DNA of 64,000 nucleotides from Stenotrophomonas humi (GTDB taxonomy: Bacteria; Pseudomonadota; Gammaproteobacteria; Xanthomonadales; Xanthomonadaceae), in contig NZ_LDJI01000012.1 in the NCBI RefSeq assembly GCF_001431415.1, positions 124,001 to 188,000 on the forward strand, written 5' to 3'. This document shows positions 35,728 through 44,600 of this stretch, piece by piece. Under the pieces are notes generated by a model. That model was not told the origin of the DNA. It searched no databases and was given only the letters and a program-made list of their open reading frames with translations. Positions within the stretch are counted from its first letter, which is position 1. Each line of letters opens with the position of its first letter. Made by a program: the position numbers and the translations under genes.

Positions 35728-37086
35728 ATGATCCGCCGATCCCTCACCCTTGCGCTGGCAATCGCACTGGCCCCGCTGACGACTCACGCCGCCGACCTGC
35801 TGCAGGTCTACGAAATGGCCCGCAATGGTGACCCGCAGCTGTCCGCAGCCGAGTCCAACCGGCTCTACACCAAGGAAGGCCAGGTGCAGGCGCGCGCAGC
35901 GCTGCTCCCGCAGGTCAATGGTGAGGCATCGCTGGATCGCTCCCGCGTAAAGGCTGACGGCGTCAGCGGCAGCACCACCAGCAAGAGCCGCACCTACGGC
36001 ATCAACGGCAGCCAGACCCTGTTCAACTGGGGCCAGTTCGCCACCCTGCGTGCGCAGCGCGATATCAGCCAGGCCGCCGACTTCACGCTGGATTCGGCCA
36101 ACGACGACCTGGTCGTGCGCACCGCCACCACCTACTTCAATGTTCTGGTGTCGATCGAATCGCTGACCGCTGCCGAGACCAACGAAGCGGCGGCCAAGAA
36201 GCAGTTCGACTACGCCGACAAGCGCCTGGAAGTGGGCCTGGCCCCGATCACCGACGTGCACGAAGCCCGTGCCCAGTACGACCAGGCACGCGCCAACACC
36301 ATCCTGGCCCGCAACGCGCTGGAAGATGCCTACCAGGCCCTGACCGAACTGACCGGCCAGCCGGTGCGCGACGTACGCGGCCTGCCGACCGATTTCCGCC
36401 CGGAACTGCCGGCCAACCGTGGCAACGTTGACCAGCTGGTCACCGATGCGATCTCGCGCAATCCGGCGTTGAAGTCGCAGGAGTTGCAGGTCAGCGCCGC
36501 CGAATCCAACGTTTCCGCCGCCCGTGGCGCCCACTATCCGACCCTGTCACTGGGCGGCAGCTGGGGCAAGAACGCCAAGTGGGGCGACAGCGTCGGCGGC
36601 AGCTCGCTGACCCCGGACACCACCAGCAACTCGATCGGCCTGACCTTGAACGTGCCGATCTTCGCTGGCGGCGCCACCCAGTCGCGCGTGCGTCAGGCAC
36701 TGGCCCAGCGTGATATCCAGCAGGACACCTTCGAGCAGCAGAAGCGCGCCCTCGACCGCAACACCCGCAACGCCTACCAGGCCCTGGTGGCCGGCATCAG
36801 CGAAGTGGAAGCACGTCGTCTGGCGGTGGTCTCGGCGCAGAGCGCGTACGACGCATCGCAGGTCGGTCTGGAAGTCGGTACCCGTACCGTGCTGGACGTG
36901 GTGCAGAACCAGCGCACCCTGTTCCAGGCGCAGCTGGATTACGCCCAGTCGCGTTACAACTTCCTGCTGGCCCGTCTGCAGTTGAGCCAGGCCATCGGTG
37001 ATCTGGAAATTGCCGAAGTACAGGACATCAACCGCCTGCTGACCCAGGACGCCAGCGCCAAGCTGCAGTCGTCCAGCGCACAGTAA
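35728..37086 (+). CDS. tolC: TolC outer-membrane efflux channel
   Basis: 452 residues. A signal peptide (LTLALAIALAPLTTHAA) is followed by two outer-membrane efflux protein repeats, each a long coiled-coil half (LLQVYEMARNGDPQLSAAES; NPALKSQELQVSAAESNVSAARG), and the repeat junction near residue 230. The barrel strands TYGINGSQTLFNWGQFA and IGLTLNVPIFAGG flank the helices. AAGGA precedes the ATG. It is the last gene of smeRo-pcm-tolC and can serve SmeOP and other trans-envelope exporters, including the HlyD/C39 system at 42-49 kb, since no other TolC is in the window. A good terminator follows. Confidence 0.96.
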   Translation: MIRRSLTLALAIALAPLTTHAADLLQVYEMARNGDPQLSAAESNRLYTKEGQVQARAALLPQVNGEASLDRSRVKADGVSGSTTSKSRTYGINGSQTLFNWGQFATLRAQRDISQAADFTLDSANDDLVVRTATTYFNVLVSIESLTAAETNEAAAKKQFDYADKRLEVGLAPITDVHEARAQYDQARANTILARNALEDAYQALTELTGQPVRDVRGLPTDFRPELPANRGNVDQLVTDAISRNPALKSQELQVSAAESNVSAARGAHYPTLSLGGSWGKNAKWGDSVGGSSLTPDTTSNSIGLTLNVPIFAGGATQSRVRQALAQRDIQQDTFEQQKRALDRNTRNAYQALVAGISEVEARRLAVVSAQSAYDASQVGLEVGTRTVLDVVQNQRTLFQAQLDYAQSRYNFLLARLQLSQAIGDLEIAEVQDINRLLTQDASAKLQSSSAQ

Positions 37087-37105
37087 GCAGTCGCTGCAAC
37101 CAACG

Positions 37106-37136
37106 AAAAGAGCGGGCTTCGGCCCGCTCTTTTCGT
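37106..37136 (+). terminator. Terminator after tolC (possibly bidirectional)
   Basis: AAAAGAGCGGGC (37106-37117), loop TTCG, GCCCGCTCTTTT (37122-37133). The A/T-rich stem ends allow use in both directions, including for the convergent waaA gene. Confidence 0.88.
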
Positions 37137-37243
37137 TTCTGGACGCGGCACCGGCGTGTGCCCGGCAGAGCAGAAGCGGAAGTGCCGAACCACGCCCGGC
37201 AATGGTCTCTCTGCAAAGCTCCAGCGTACCGTGGTTGTGTGCT

Positions 37244-38539
37244 TTACAAGGGCGGTGGCAACGTCGGCCCGATCAGTTCCAGCGTGCGTTGCAACGCGCC
37301 ACGACCATTGGCCACCAGCGCGCGCCCGGCCTGCACCATGCGCTCGCGCTCAGCCACATCCTCAAGCAACTCGGTCACTGCTGCCGCGACGGCGGGCGCG
37401 TCGGCACAGATACGCAGTGCACCGGCCTCACTCATCCGCCGCGATATCTCGGCGAAGTTGTGCAGGTGCGGGCCGGTCACCGTCGCGGTTCCCATGGCCG
37501 CAGGTTCCAGCAGGTTGTGACCGCCAATGGCCTGCAGGCTACCGCCGACGAAGGCCACCTGTGTGCAGGCAAAAAACACCATCAGCTCGCCGAGCGTATC
37601 CACGACGAAGACCTGGTTGTCGGTCGCGGGCCATTGCTGTGCGCGGCGCGTGGCGACCCCCCAGCCCTGCTCGCGTGCCAACGCCTCTACCCGGCTGAAG
37701 CGCTCCGGATGACGTGGCGCCCATAGCAGCAAGGCGTCGGGATGTCGTTTCAACAGCTGCGTGTGGATATCCACCACCGCTTGCTCCTCGCCTTCATGGG
37801 TGCTGGCCGCGATCCACACCGGTCGGCCCTCAGGCACATGCTGACGGAATGCTTCCAATACGACCGTCGGGTCCGGCGGGCGAATGTCGAACTTCAGGTT
37901 GCCCAGCGCACGCACCTGTTCCGGGCGCGCACCCAACTCGATGAAACGCTGCGCGTCATCCTGCGACTGCGCAGCCACGCAGGTCACGGTGCGCAACGCA
38001 CGCCCGACCAGCGCCTTCAACAGGCGATAGCCCTTCAACGAGCGTGCCGACAGTCGCGCGTTGAGGATGTAGACCGGAATGTCACGGTCACGGCAACCAA
38101 ACAGCATGTTCGGCCACAACTCGGTCTCCAGGATCAGCGCAAGGCTGGGCCGGAAGTGGCACAGGAAACGGGTGACACTGCCCGGTACGTCATACGGCAG
38201 ATAGACGTGATCCACCGCATCACCCCATAGCGTGCGCACACGCTGCGAGCCGGTGGGGGTGATGGTGGTGATGATCCAGCGGATGTCCGGGCGCAGCTCG
38301 CGCAGCGCATTGACCACCGGTGCGGCAGCATTCACCTCCCCCACCGATACCGCATGCAGCCACACCCGTGGCTGCCCGCCACTCTCTGGATAGGAGGCAT
38401 AGCGCTCGTCCCAGCGCTTGAAGTACTCGCGTACCCGGAAACCGCGCCACACCAAGTGGTACACGGTGATCGGCAACAGCAGATACAACACGGCCGAATA
38501 GAGACCGCGCAGCAGAAGTTCGACGGGATCCTTGCGCAT
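37244..38539 (-). CDS. waaA: 3-Deoxy-D-manno-octulosonic acid (Kdo) transferase
   Basis: 431 residues. It adds Kdo to lipid A precursor at the inner membrane. The N-terminal membrane anchor (LLLRGLYSAVLYLLLPITVYHL) and the WLHAVSVGEVNAA motif, ETELWPN and GRALRTVTCVAAQSQDDAQRF belong to the Kdo-transferase N-domain; the C-domain holds STHEGEEQAVVD, PRHPERF, GGSLQAIGGHNLLEPAAMG. Both catalytic signatures are intact. It is divergent from the lipid A acyltransferase gene (63 bases apart), consistent with a shared role in lipid A-Kdo assembly. Confidence 0.96.
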   Translation of the reverse strand: MRKDPVELLLRGLYSAVLYLLLPITVYHLVWRGFRVREYFKRWDERYASYPESGGQPRVWLHAVSVGEVNAAAPVVNALRELRPDIRWIITTITPTGSQRVRTLWGDAVDHVYLPYDVPGSVTRFLCHFRPSLALILETELWPNMLFGCRDRDIPVYILNARLSARSLKGYRLLKALVGRALRTVTCVAAQSQDDAQRFIELGARPEQVRALGNLKFDIRPPDPTVVLEAFRQHVPEGRPVWIAASTHEGEEQAVVDIHTQLLKRHPDALLLWAPRHPERFSRVEALAREQGWGVATRRAQQWPATDNQVFVVDTLGELMVFFACTQVAFVGGSLQAIGGHNLLEPAAMGTATVTGPHLHNFAEISRRMSEAGALRICADAPAVAAAVTELLEDVAERERMVQAGRALVANGRGALQRTLELIGPTLPPPL

Positions 38540-38602
38540 CGGCGAAGGATACGGGAGAACGCGGGAAGTGAGTGAAGGCAGGCGGTGGCTTAGAATCGAC
38601 GC

Positions 38603-39532
38603 ATGTCCGATTCACCCTCCACCGCCACCCGCCCTTCTCTGCTGCAGCCGCGGCATTGGCCGACCTTCGCCCTGCTGGGCGTTGCCATGCTGGCCGCACG
38701 CCTGCCGTGGACCCTGCAGCGTGCGCTGGGTCGTGGCGTTGGCTGGCTGGCACTGCACCTGGCAAGCAGCCGGCGTCATGCAACCGAAGTGAACCTCAGG
38801 CTGTGCTTCCCCGACAAGGATGAAGCGTGGCGCCAACGCCTGCTGCGGGACAGCTTCGATGCGCTTGGCGTGGGTATCTTCGAGTTCGCACGGGCCTGGT
38901 GGGGCAGCATCGATGCCATCCGCCCGCAGGTGCGGATCGAAGGACTGGAACAGCTCAAGGCGCTGCAGGCCGAAGGCCGTGGCGTGCTGCTGATCTCCGG
39001 CCATTTCATGACGCTGGAAATGTGCGGCCGGCTGCTGTGCGACCACGTACCGCTTGCCGGCATGTACCGCAAATACCGCAACCCGGTGATGGAGTGGGCG
39101 GTGAAGAGTGGTCGGCTGCGCTATGCCAGCGCGATGTATGCCAATGAAGACATCCGCGCGACAGTGCGTCATCTGAAGAAGGGCGGTCTGCTCTGGTACG
39201 CGCCGGACCAGGACATGCGTGGCAAGGACTCGGTGTTCGTGCCGTTCTTCGGCATGCCGGCATCAACCATCACCGCCACCCACCAGTTCGCACGCATGAC
39301 CGGCTGCGCGGTGGTGCCGTTCTTCCATCGCCGTGTCGGCAGCAGCTATGTGCTCAGGATCGCCCCGCCGCTACCGGACTTCCCGTCCGATGATGTCGTG
39401 GCCGACACCGCGCAGGTGAACGCCGCCATCGAAGACATGGTGCGCGAAGCACCCGCCCAGTACCTGTGGATCCATCGTCGCTTCAAGCGCCAGCCAGAAG
39501 GCCTCAGTGACTTCTATAGCAAGCGGAAGTGA
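38603..39532 (+). CDS. lpxL: Lipid A biosynthesis lauroyl/myristoyl acyltransferase (LpxL-type)
   Basis: 309 residues of the lysophospholipid acyltransferase family. The HX4E catalytic motif is SGHFMTLEM (His134, Glu139), and YRKYRNPVMEW, WYAPDQDMRGKDSVFVPFFG and a TATHQFARMTGCAVVPFFHRR segment fit LpxL/LpxM. It adds a secondary acyl chain to Kdo2-lipid IVA in the inner membrane. Choice between LpxL and LpxM cannot be made from sequence reading alone. TAGAAT (38591-38596) ends six bases before the ATG and no ribosome site is seen, so translation may be leaderless. waaA is divergent. Confidence 0.9.
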   Translation: MSDSPSTATRPSLLQPRHWPTFALLGVAMLAARLPWTLQRALGRGVGWLALHLASSRRHATEVNLRLCFPDKDEAWRQRLLRDSFDALGVGIFEFARAWWGSIDAIRPQVRIEGLEQLKALQAEGRGVLLISGHFMTLEMCGRLLCDHVPLAGMYRKYRNPVMEWAVKSGRLRYASAMYANEDIRATVRHLKKGGLLWYAPDQDMRGKDSVFVPFFGMPASTITATHQFARMTGCAVVPFFHRRVGSSYVLRIAPPLPDFPSDDVVADTAQVNAAIEDMVREAPAQYLWIHRRFKRQPEGLSDFYSKRK

Positions 39533-39700
39533 GCGGAGCGACAGGCCGGGGCTGGATGGCATGGAGGCCAGGGAAGTGAGACACGAGTAAAAACAACAAC
39601 GAGGGCTGAGTCCCGCCCCTTTCAGGAGGTGCCTCGCCCCTTGCGCACAGCACAAGGGAGAATCGAGCAGGGGGTGCAGTTGCTACCGCCTCTTTGCTCT

Positions 39701-40993
39701 TCACTCACTCCTGTCTTCTGCCAGCAACGCGCCGGCAAACAACGCGGCCAGCAGCACCGTCACCCCGCCCCAGAACGTCGAATAGAACGCCAGATGGGTG
39801 TTCAACGGAAACACGGTGGCAACCAACGCCAGAGCCGCCGGACGCGCGCGGGCGCGCGCTTCGGTGCCTGCATAGCGCCAGGCACGCATGGCCATGGCGG
39901 CCCCAGCCAGCCACAGCAGCAGACCCAGCACACCGGTTTCAGCGAGGATTTCCAGCACGACCTGATGTGCGTGCAAGGCCGGACTGGCGCCCCACACGGC
40001 AGTACGCTCCGGCATCGGATCACATCCTGCGTACGCCAGACGGAAGTCACGCACACCCACGCCGTTGATCGGATGCTCGCGCACCATGCACAACGCTGCG
40101 CCCCATATCTGGCTGCGACCGGACAAGGCTTCATTGAGCCCATCGGCATCGCCGCTGAACACCAGTGCCGTGCGTGAGAAGCGCTCGCGCACCTGCGATG
40201 AACCCATGCCCAGTGCCGCCAGGCCGATCACGCCAGCCAGCAGCATCAACGTCATCCATTTCGCCCCCAGCAGTCGCCAGCCCGAGAACAGCACGATCAA
40301 TGCATAGGTGATCCACGATGCGCGCGAGCCGGCCAGTACCAGGACCACGCCAACCAGCAGCGCCGTCAACAGCCAGCCCCAACGCCCCCAGCGGGTACCC
40401 ACGAAGAACAGCAGGAACGGTGACATCGTCGCCAGCACCTGGCCGAACTTGAGATTGCAGGGTCCGAACACACCAGACAGACGGTCTGCTGCGGCAGCTT
40501 CTTCAGCGCTGCACAAACTATGCCCGTTGATCAGCCACTTGAGCTGGTCCATGGACCAGAACAATGGGCTGGTACCGAGCAGTCCCTGCGCCAATGCATC
40601 CAGCGTCCATATGCCGATGATCACGGCCAATCCCGTGAAGGTCCGGCCTCGCCGCTGCGGTGTCGCAACGGCAATGGCCACCAACCACATGAAAGGCAGA
40701 TAGCGCAGCGCTGCGGCCACCTTTGCCCAGCTTCTTCCCGGGTCGGCCGCGTCCAGTGCGGAAACCGCCTGCGGCAGCCAGTAGGCCATGAACAGCACGC
40801 CGGTCAGCGCCCATGCCGGAATGCTCAGCAGCGGCCGAATGCCACCATTGGCATGCAGTTGCAGCAGACGCACCACGGTGAACAAAGCGCCCGATACCAG
40901 CACCGCCTCGGCAACACCCGGCGCCGGCCACAACGCAACGAAAGCGAGCAACCACGCTGACGCCCAACGCCCCGGCAGCCGCTGGGGCGCCAT
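39701..40993 (-). CDS. O-antigen ligase-like membrane protein (Wzy_C family)
   Basis: 430 residues with ten or more hydrophobic helices and a large periplasmic loop (about residues 275-350) holding the Wzy_C features: GRSQIWGAALCMVREHPINGVGVRDF and a following PALHAHQVVLEILAETGVLGLLLWLAG, with the His of HAHQVVLEI usual in O-antigen ligases. Such proteins join polysaccharide to lipid A-core or polymerise repeats. ATG 40993 follows AGGA and lies 13 bases after the upstream glycosyltransferase stop; ATG 41026 would overlap that gene. Co-transcription with the glycosyltransferase supports a role in LPS core or O-chain transfer. Confidence 0.8.
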   Translation of the reverse strand: MAPQRLPGRWASAWLLAFVALWPAPGVAEAVLVSGALFTVVRLLQLHANGGIRPLLSIPAWALTGVLFMAYWLPQAVSALDAADPGRSWAKVAAALRYLPFMWLVAIAVATPQRRGRTFTGLAVIIGIWTLDALAQGLLGTSPLFWSMDQLKWLINGHSLCSAEEAAAADRLSGVFGPCNLKFGQVLATMSPFLLFFVGTRWGRWGWLLTALLVGVVLVLAGSRASWITYALIVLFSGWRLLGAKWMTLMLLAGVIGLAALGMGSSQVRERFSRTALVFSGDADGLNEALSGRSQIWGAALCMVREHPINGVGVRDFRLAYAGCDPMPERTAVWGASPALHAHQVVLEILAETGVLGLLLWLAGAAMAMRAWRYAGTEARARARPAALALVATVFPLNTHLAFYSTFWGGVTVLLAALFAGALLAEDRSE

Positions 40994-41006
40994 GTTTCCT
41001 GCCGGC

Positions 41007-42122
41007 TCAACCAATGAGTTCGCCATAGACGTCCAGTGTCGCGCGTTGCATTGCCTGCAAAGTGAAGGGAATGCGTGACGGCAGTGCTGGCGGATGCCGC
41101 AGCAGTGACAATGCCGTCCTTGCCAAGGCAGCCTCGTCACCCAATGTCACTGCCCCCGCCGGTTGCAATTGGGTCAGCAACTCGCCCACGCCACCGTGCT
41201 TCCAGCCCAGCACCGGGCGCCCCACGGAAAGGGCCTCCACCACCGTGCGCCCGAATGCCTCCGGCTTGTCCGAGACCTGCAGTACCAGATCGCTGGCGGC
41301 GTAAGCCTGGGCGATACGGCTGGTCGGCTCGGTCAACGCCACGCCGCCGGCGACGCCCAGGCGCTGCGCCAGTTGTTCAAGCTCGCTTACGTACGCTTCA
41401 CGCCCCGGCTCACGCGCACCGGGCATCCACAGCACCGCGTTGTCTTCGCCTTGTTGGTGCAGGGTCGCGAGCAGTTGAATCGCATGCGCGTGCCCCTTCA
41501 GACGTGTCCCGCGCCCGGGCAGCAGCAGCAGCGGACCAGCGCCGGCCAGCTGCGGGTAGTGCCGTGCCACCTCCAGACGCGGGCGACGGTCCGTACGTGC
41601 CACACGCGGAAACTGGGATACATCGACACCGCGCGGTATCACCCGCAGCTTGGCTGGATCCGTTGCGGGATAGTTGGCAAGCAGGTACTCGCGCACGGTC
41701 TGTGACACGCAGATCACCCGCTCGCCACTGACCATGATGCCGCTGTAGCGGCCTGGCGAATTCAGGCCGTGCATCGTCGTCAGCCAGTGCGGGCGGCTGG
41801 CCGCAGGCATGCCCTTGAGGGCATACCAACCCAACCACGCCGGAAGGCGCGAGCGCGCATGCACGATGTCCGCGTCGGTTTCAGTGAACAGACGCCGCAG
41901 CGATGCCACGTGCCGCAATGTCAGCAGCGACTTGCGCCCGATATCAAGCGTCAGGTGCTCGGCGCCACTGTCCAGCAATGGCTGCACCAGCCGTCCGCCC
42001 GCAGAGACCACGATGGCGCGATGGCCTGCAGCCACCAGCGCGCGGGCGACCTCCAGAGTCGAGCGTTCGACACCGCCGGAGTGCAGCGCCGGCAGCAACT
42101 GCACCACAGTCAGGCGGCGCAT
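41007..42122 (-). CDS. GT4-type glycosyltransferase
   Basis: 371 residues of GT-B fold. The N-domain starts with VVQLLPALHSGGVERSTLEVARALVAAGH, the usual acceptor-side GGVE motif. The C-domain carries VIPRGVDVSQFP, LLLPGRGTRLKGHAHAIQLLA, and the donor-binding EAFGRTVVEALSVGRPVLGWKHGGVGE, i.e. the EX7E motif of GT4 enzymes. A role in LPS core or O-chain assembly is inferred from the ligase-like gene next to it (13-base gap) and waaA nearby. The sugar is not identifiable. ATG 42122 is nine bases after the zf-CHCC stop, so the three minus-strand genes look co-transcribed. Confidence 0.88.
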   Translation of the reverse strand: MRRLTVVQLLPALHSGGVERSTLEVARALVAAGHRAIVVSAGGRLVQPLLDSGAEHLTLDIGRKSLLTLRHVASLRRLFTETDADIVHARSRLPAWLGWYALKGMPAASRPHWLTTMHGLNSPGRYSGIMVSGERVICVSQTVREYLLANYPATDPAKLRVIPRGVDVSQFPRVARTDRRPRLEVARHYPQLAGAGPLLLLPGRGTRLKGHAHAIQLLATLHQQGEDNAVLWMPGAREPGREAYVSELEQLAQRLGVAGGVALTEPTSRIAQAYAASDLVLQVSDKPEAFGRTVVEALSVGRPVLGWKHGGVGELLTQLQPAGAVTLGDEAALARTALSLLRHPPALPSRIPFTLQAMQRATLDVYGELIG

Positions 42123-42131
42123 CGATCCGGG

Positions 42132-42329
42132 TCAGTCGACCAGCACGAACACGGAGCCGCAATACGGGCACGCGGACTCGCCATTGGGCTCGTTCTCGAT
42201 GGGCAGATAAACCCGCGGGTGCGAGTTCCACAGCGCCATTTCCGGCGTCGGGCAGCTCAGCGGCAGGTCGGCGCGGTGGACGTTGTAGCGCTTCTCGGCG
42301 TTGGCCGGGGCGGTGGCGGTATGGCTCAT
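42132..42329 (-). CDS. Small zf-CHCC zinc-finger protein
   Basis: 65 residues from ATG 42329 (a GTG at 42341 gives 69). The Cys and His residues SCP, NSHPRVYLPI and CPYCGSVFVL form the C-H-C-C zinc site of the zf-CHCC family, which includes the mitochondrial NDUFS6 tail and many short proteobacterial proteins of unknown role. It opens the unit zf-CHCC, glycosyltransferase, ligase-like. A TAGAAT -10 (minus strand, 42361-42366) lies upstream. Confidence 0.85.
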   Translation of the reverse strand: MSHTATAPANAEKRYNVHRADLPLSCPTPEMALWNSHPRVYLPIENEPNGESACPYCGSVFVLVD

Positions 42330-42437
42330 GGCGTCATTCACGGGAAAACCAGGACGCGCAATTCTAGCAGTGGCGAGGCAATGCGGGCCGTTTGGCAGGC
42401 CGGCTCCGGCCCGGACCTGCCCCCGCTAGCGCGGCGT

Positions 42438-44564
42438 TCACGCCGACAGCGGCGCACCCGGCGGTTCAGCGTCCGCCGTCGCAGCGGCCGGTTCGGCCTG
42501 CGGGTGGAGCTCCTGCACGATCCGGCCCTGTTCCATCACCAGTACCCGATCCGCACTGGCAATGGCCTCCGGTCGATGGGCAATGATCATCCGGGTCAGC
42601 CGCAAGCTGCGCACGGCATCGTTGACCAGCCGCTCGCTCGTCACGTCCAGATGGCTGGTTGCCTCATCCAGGAACAGCAGCTTGGGCTGCCGGTACAACG
42701 CGCGGGCCAGGATGATCCGCTGCTTCTGCCCACCCGACAGCGCACTGCCCATGTCACCGATCAGGCCGTGGTACCCCATCGGCATCGCCATGATGTCCTC
42801 ATGCACCGCCGACAGACGCGCGGCGACCTCCACCCGGGCCAGATCGGATTCCGGGTCGAAGAAACCAATGTTGTCGGCAATGCTGCCGGCGAACAGTTGA
42901 TCGTCCTGCATCACCGCACCGACGATGGCACGCACATTGCGCGCCCCCAATCGGTGCAGGTCATGCCCGCCGATACGAATGCTGCCGGAGGTAGGCCGCA
43001 GCAGCCCCAGCAGCAGTCTGACCAGCGTGGTCTTGCCGCAACCCGACGCACCGATGACTGCCACCGACTCCCCTGGCGTGATGCTGAAACTGCAATCCTT
43101 CAGCACCCACGGCTCGCCATCGGCGTAACGGAAACAGAGATTCTCGACCTCTATGCGTGCATCTTCCGGCGGAAAGCCTTCGATGCTGCCCGCGTCATCC
43201 TCCGGCGCGGTCAGCACGATGTCGGCAAGACGCTCGCCATGCAACCGCAGCATGCGGAATTCCAGCCACTTGTCGATCAACGCGCTCATGCGTGCGGCGA
43301 ACTGATCCTTGTAGGCCAGAAAGGCAATCAACATGCCCACCGAGAACACGTTGTCCAAGGCCAGCAACGCGCCAATCCAGATCACCGCGATGCGTTCCAC
43401 GCCGAACAGCAGCTGGCTGGCGCCATTGAACCCGAGGCCCAGATTCGCCAGCCGCACTTCGCGATTGACCGTGTCCACCATCAGGTTTTCATAGGCACTG
43501 CGGCGGCGCGATTCTTCGCCAGCTACTTTCAAGCTCTGCATGCCGCGCAGTGACTCGAGCAGGTGCGTCTGCTGTTTCGCCGCCGTCACCAACTGCTGTT
43601 CGGTGCCATCGCGCAACGGACGCCAGGCCAACGTGCGAACGACGGCGTACAACAGCACGGCCAGTACCGTCACCAGTGCCAGCTTCCAGCTGTAGACCAG
43701 CATCAAGGCCAGCGTCACGACCGCCATCAAGCCATCGATCAAAGCCTCGACGAAGCTGGTGGTCAAGGTCCGCTGGATGGCCTGCACCGACGACAGACGT
43801 GAGGTGATGTCGCCGAGGTTGCGCTTCTCGAAGAAATCCAGCGGCAACCTGAGCAGGTGCGCGAACACATTGCCCATCCACTGCAGGCCGAGCCGCGAGG
43901 AAAGATGAACCACTGCAGCGCCACGCAACACACCGATGCCTACCTGCAGCAACAGCGCCAGGCCAAAGCCCAGGCCAAGCACGGTCAGCAGATCGCGGTC
44001 AGCAGACACCAGCACCTGGTCGACCACCCACTGCATCAGGAACGGCGCCAACACCACAAACACCTGCAGCGCCAGCGACAACGCGACGATCTGCCCCAGT
44101 ACCTGCCATAAGCCGCGGACTGGTCCAGTAAGCTGCCGCACGCTCACCGACGGGCTGGCATTGCGCGGGGTGAAATCCGCGGTCGGTGACAGCTCCAACG
44201 CCACGCCGGCAAAGTGATCAGACACCTCCGCCGCCGACAGCTTCCGCTCACCGATGGCCGGGTCCAGCACCACCACTTTCGACTTGCCGACTTTCTTCAG
44301 CACAACGAAGTGGTTCAGATCCCAATGCAGAACACACGGCAGTTTCAGCTTTCCGAGGTCGTCCATGTCCAGCCGCAACGGCCTCGCGGAGAACCCAAGC
44401 TGCTGCGCGATGCCAATCAGATGACTGAGCTTTTCGCCCTTCAACGACAGCGGAAAGCGTCGCCGCAGTTCCAGCAAGTCAATGTGCAGTCCGTGTGCAT
44501 CGGCCACCATCGCGAGTGAAGCCAAACCGCATTCGGCCGCCTCGGATTGAATGATCGTCTTCAT
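42438..44564 (-). CDS. C39-peptidase ABC transporter (bacteriocin/peptide exporter)
   Basis: 708 residues in three parts. The N-terminal C39 cysteine peptidase has the catalytic triad in place: Cys12 (QSEAAECGLASL), His85 (LNHFVVLKK) and Asp101 (VVVLDPAIG); it should cut after a double-glycine leader. Six transmembrane helices follow (about 150-430). The ATPase has Walker A GASGCGKTTLVRLLLG, signature LSGGQKQRIILARAL and Walker B LLFLDEATS. This is the type I exporter form (CvaB, RaxB). Its family partner HlyD is 3 kb upstream with an M16 protease between. It resembles RaxB of Xanthomonas, but no RaxX-like peptide or sulfotransferase is nearby. The cargo is unknown. Confidence 0.93.
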   Translation of the reverse strand: MKTIIQSEAAECGLASLAMVADAHGLHIDLLELRRRFPLSLKGEKLSHLIGIAQQLGFSARPLRLDMDDLGKLKLPCVLHWDLNHFVVLKKVGKSKVVVLDPAIGERKLSAAEVSDHFAGVALELSPTADFTPRNASPSVSVRQLTGPVRGLWQVLGQIVALSLALQVFVVLAPFLMQWVVDQVLVSADRDLLTVLGLGFGLALLLQVGIGVLRGAAVVHLSSRLGLQWMGNVFAHLLRLPLDFFEKRNLGDITSRLSSVQAIQRTLTTSFVEALIDGLMAVVTLALMLVYSWKLALVTVLAVLLYAVVRTLAWRPLRDGTEQQLVTAAKQQTHLLESLRGMQSLKVAGEESRRRSAYENLMVDTVNREVRLANLGLGFNGASQLLFGVERIAVIWIGALLALDNVFSVGMLIAFLAYKDQFAARMSALIDKWLEFRMLRLHGERLADIVLTAPEDDAGSIEGFPPEDARIEVENLCFRYADGEPWVLKDCSFSITPGESVAVIGASGCGKTTLVRLLLGLLRPTSGSIRIGGHDLHRLGARNVRAIVGAVMQDDQLFAGSIADNIGFFDPESDLARVEVAARLSAVHEDIMAMPMGYHGLIGDMGSALSGGQKQRIILARALYRQPKLLFLDEATSHLDVTSERLVNDAVRSLRLTRMIIAHRPEAIASADRVLVMEQGRIVQELHPQAEPAAATADAEPPGAPLSA

Positions 44565-44600
44565 GACAAGGGGCGGCCAACGGCAGCCCCTGTTTCTCCC

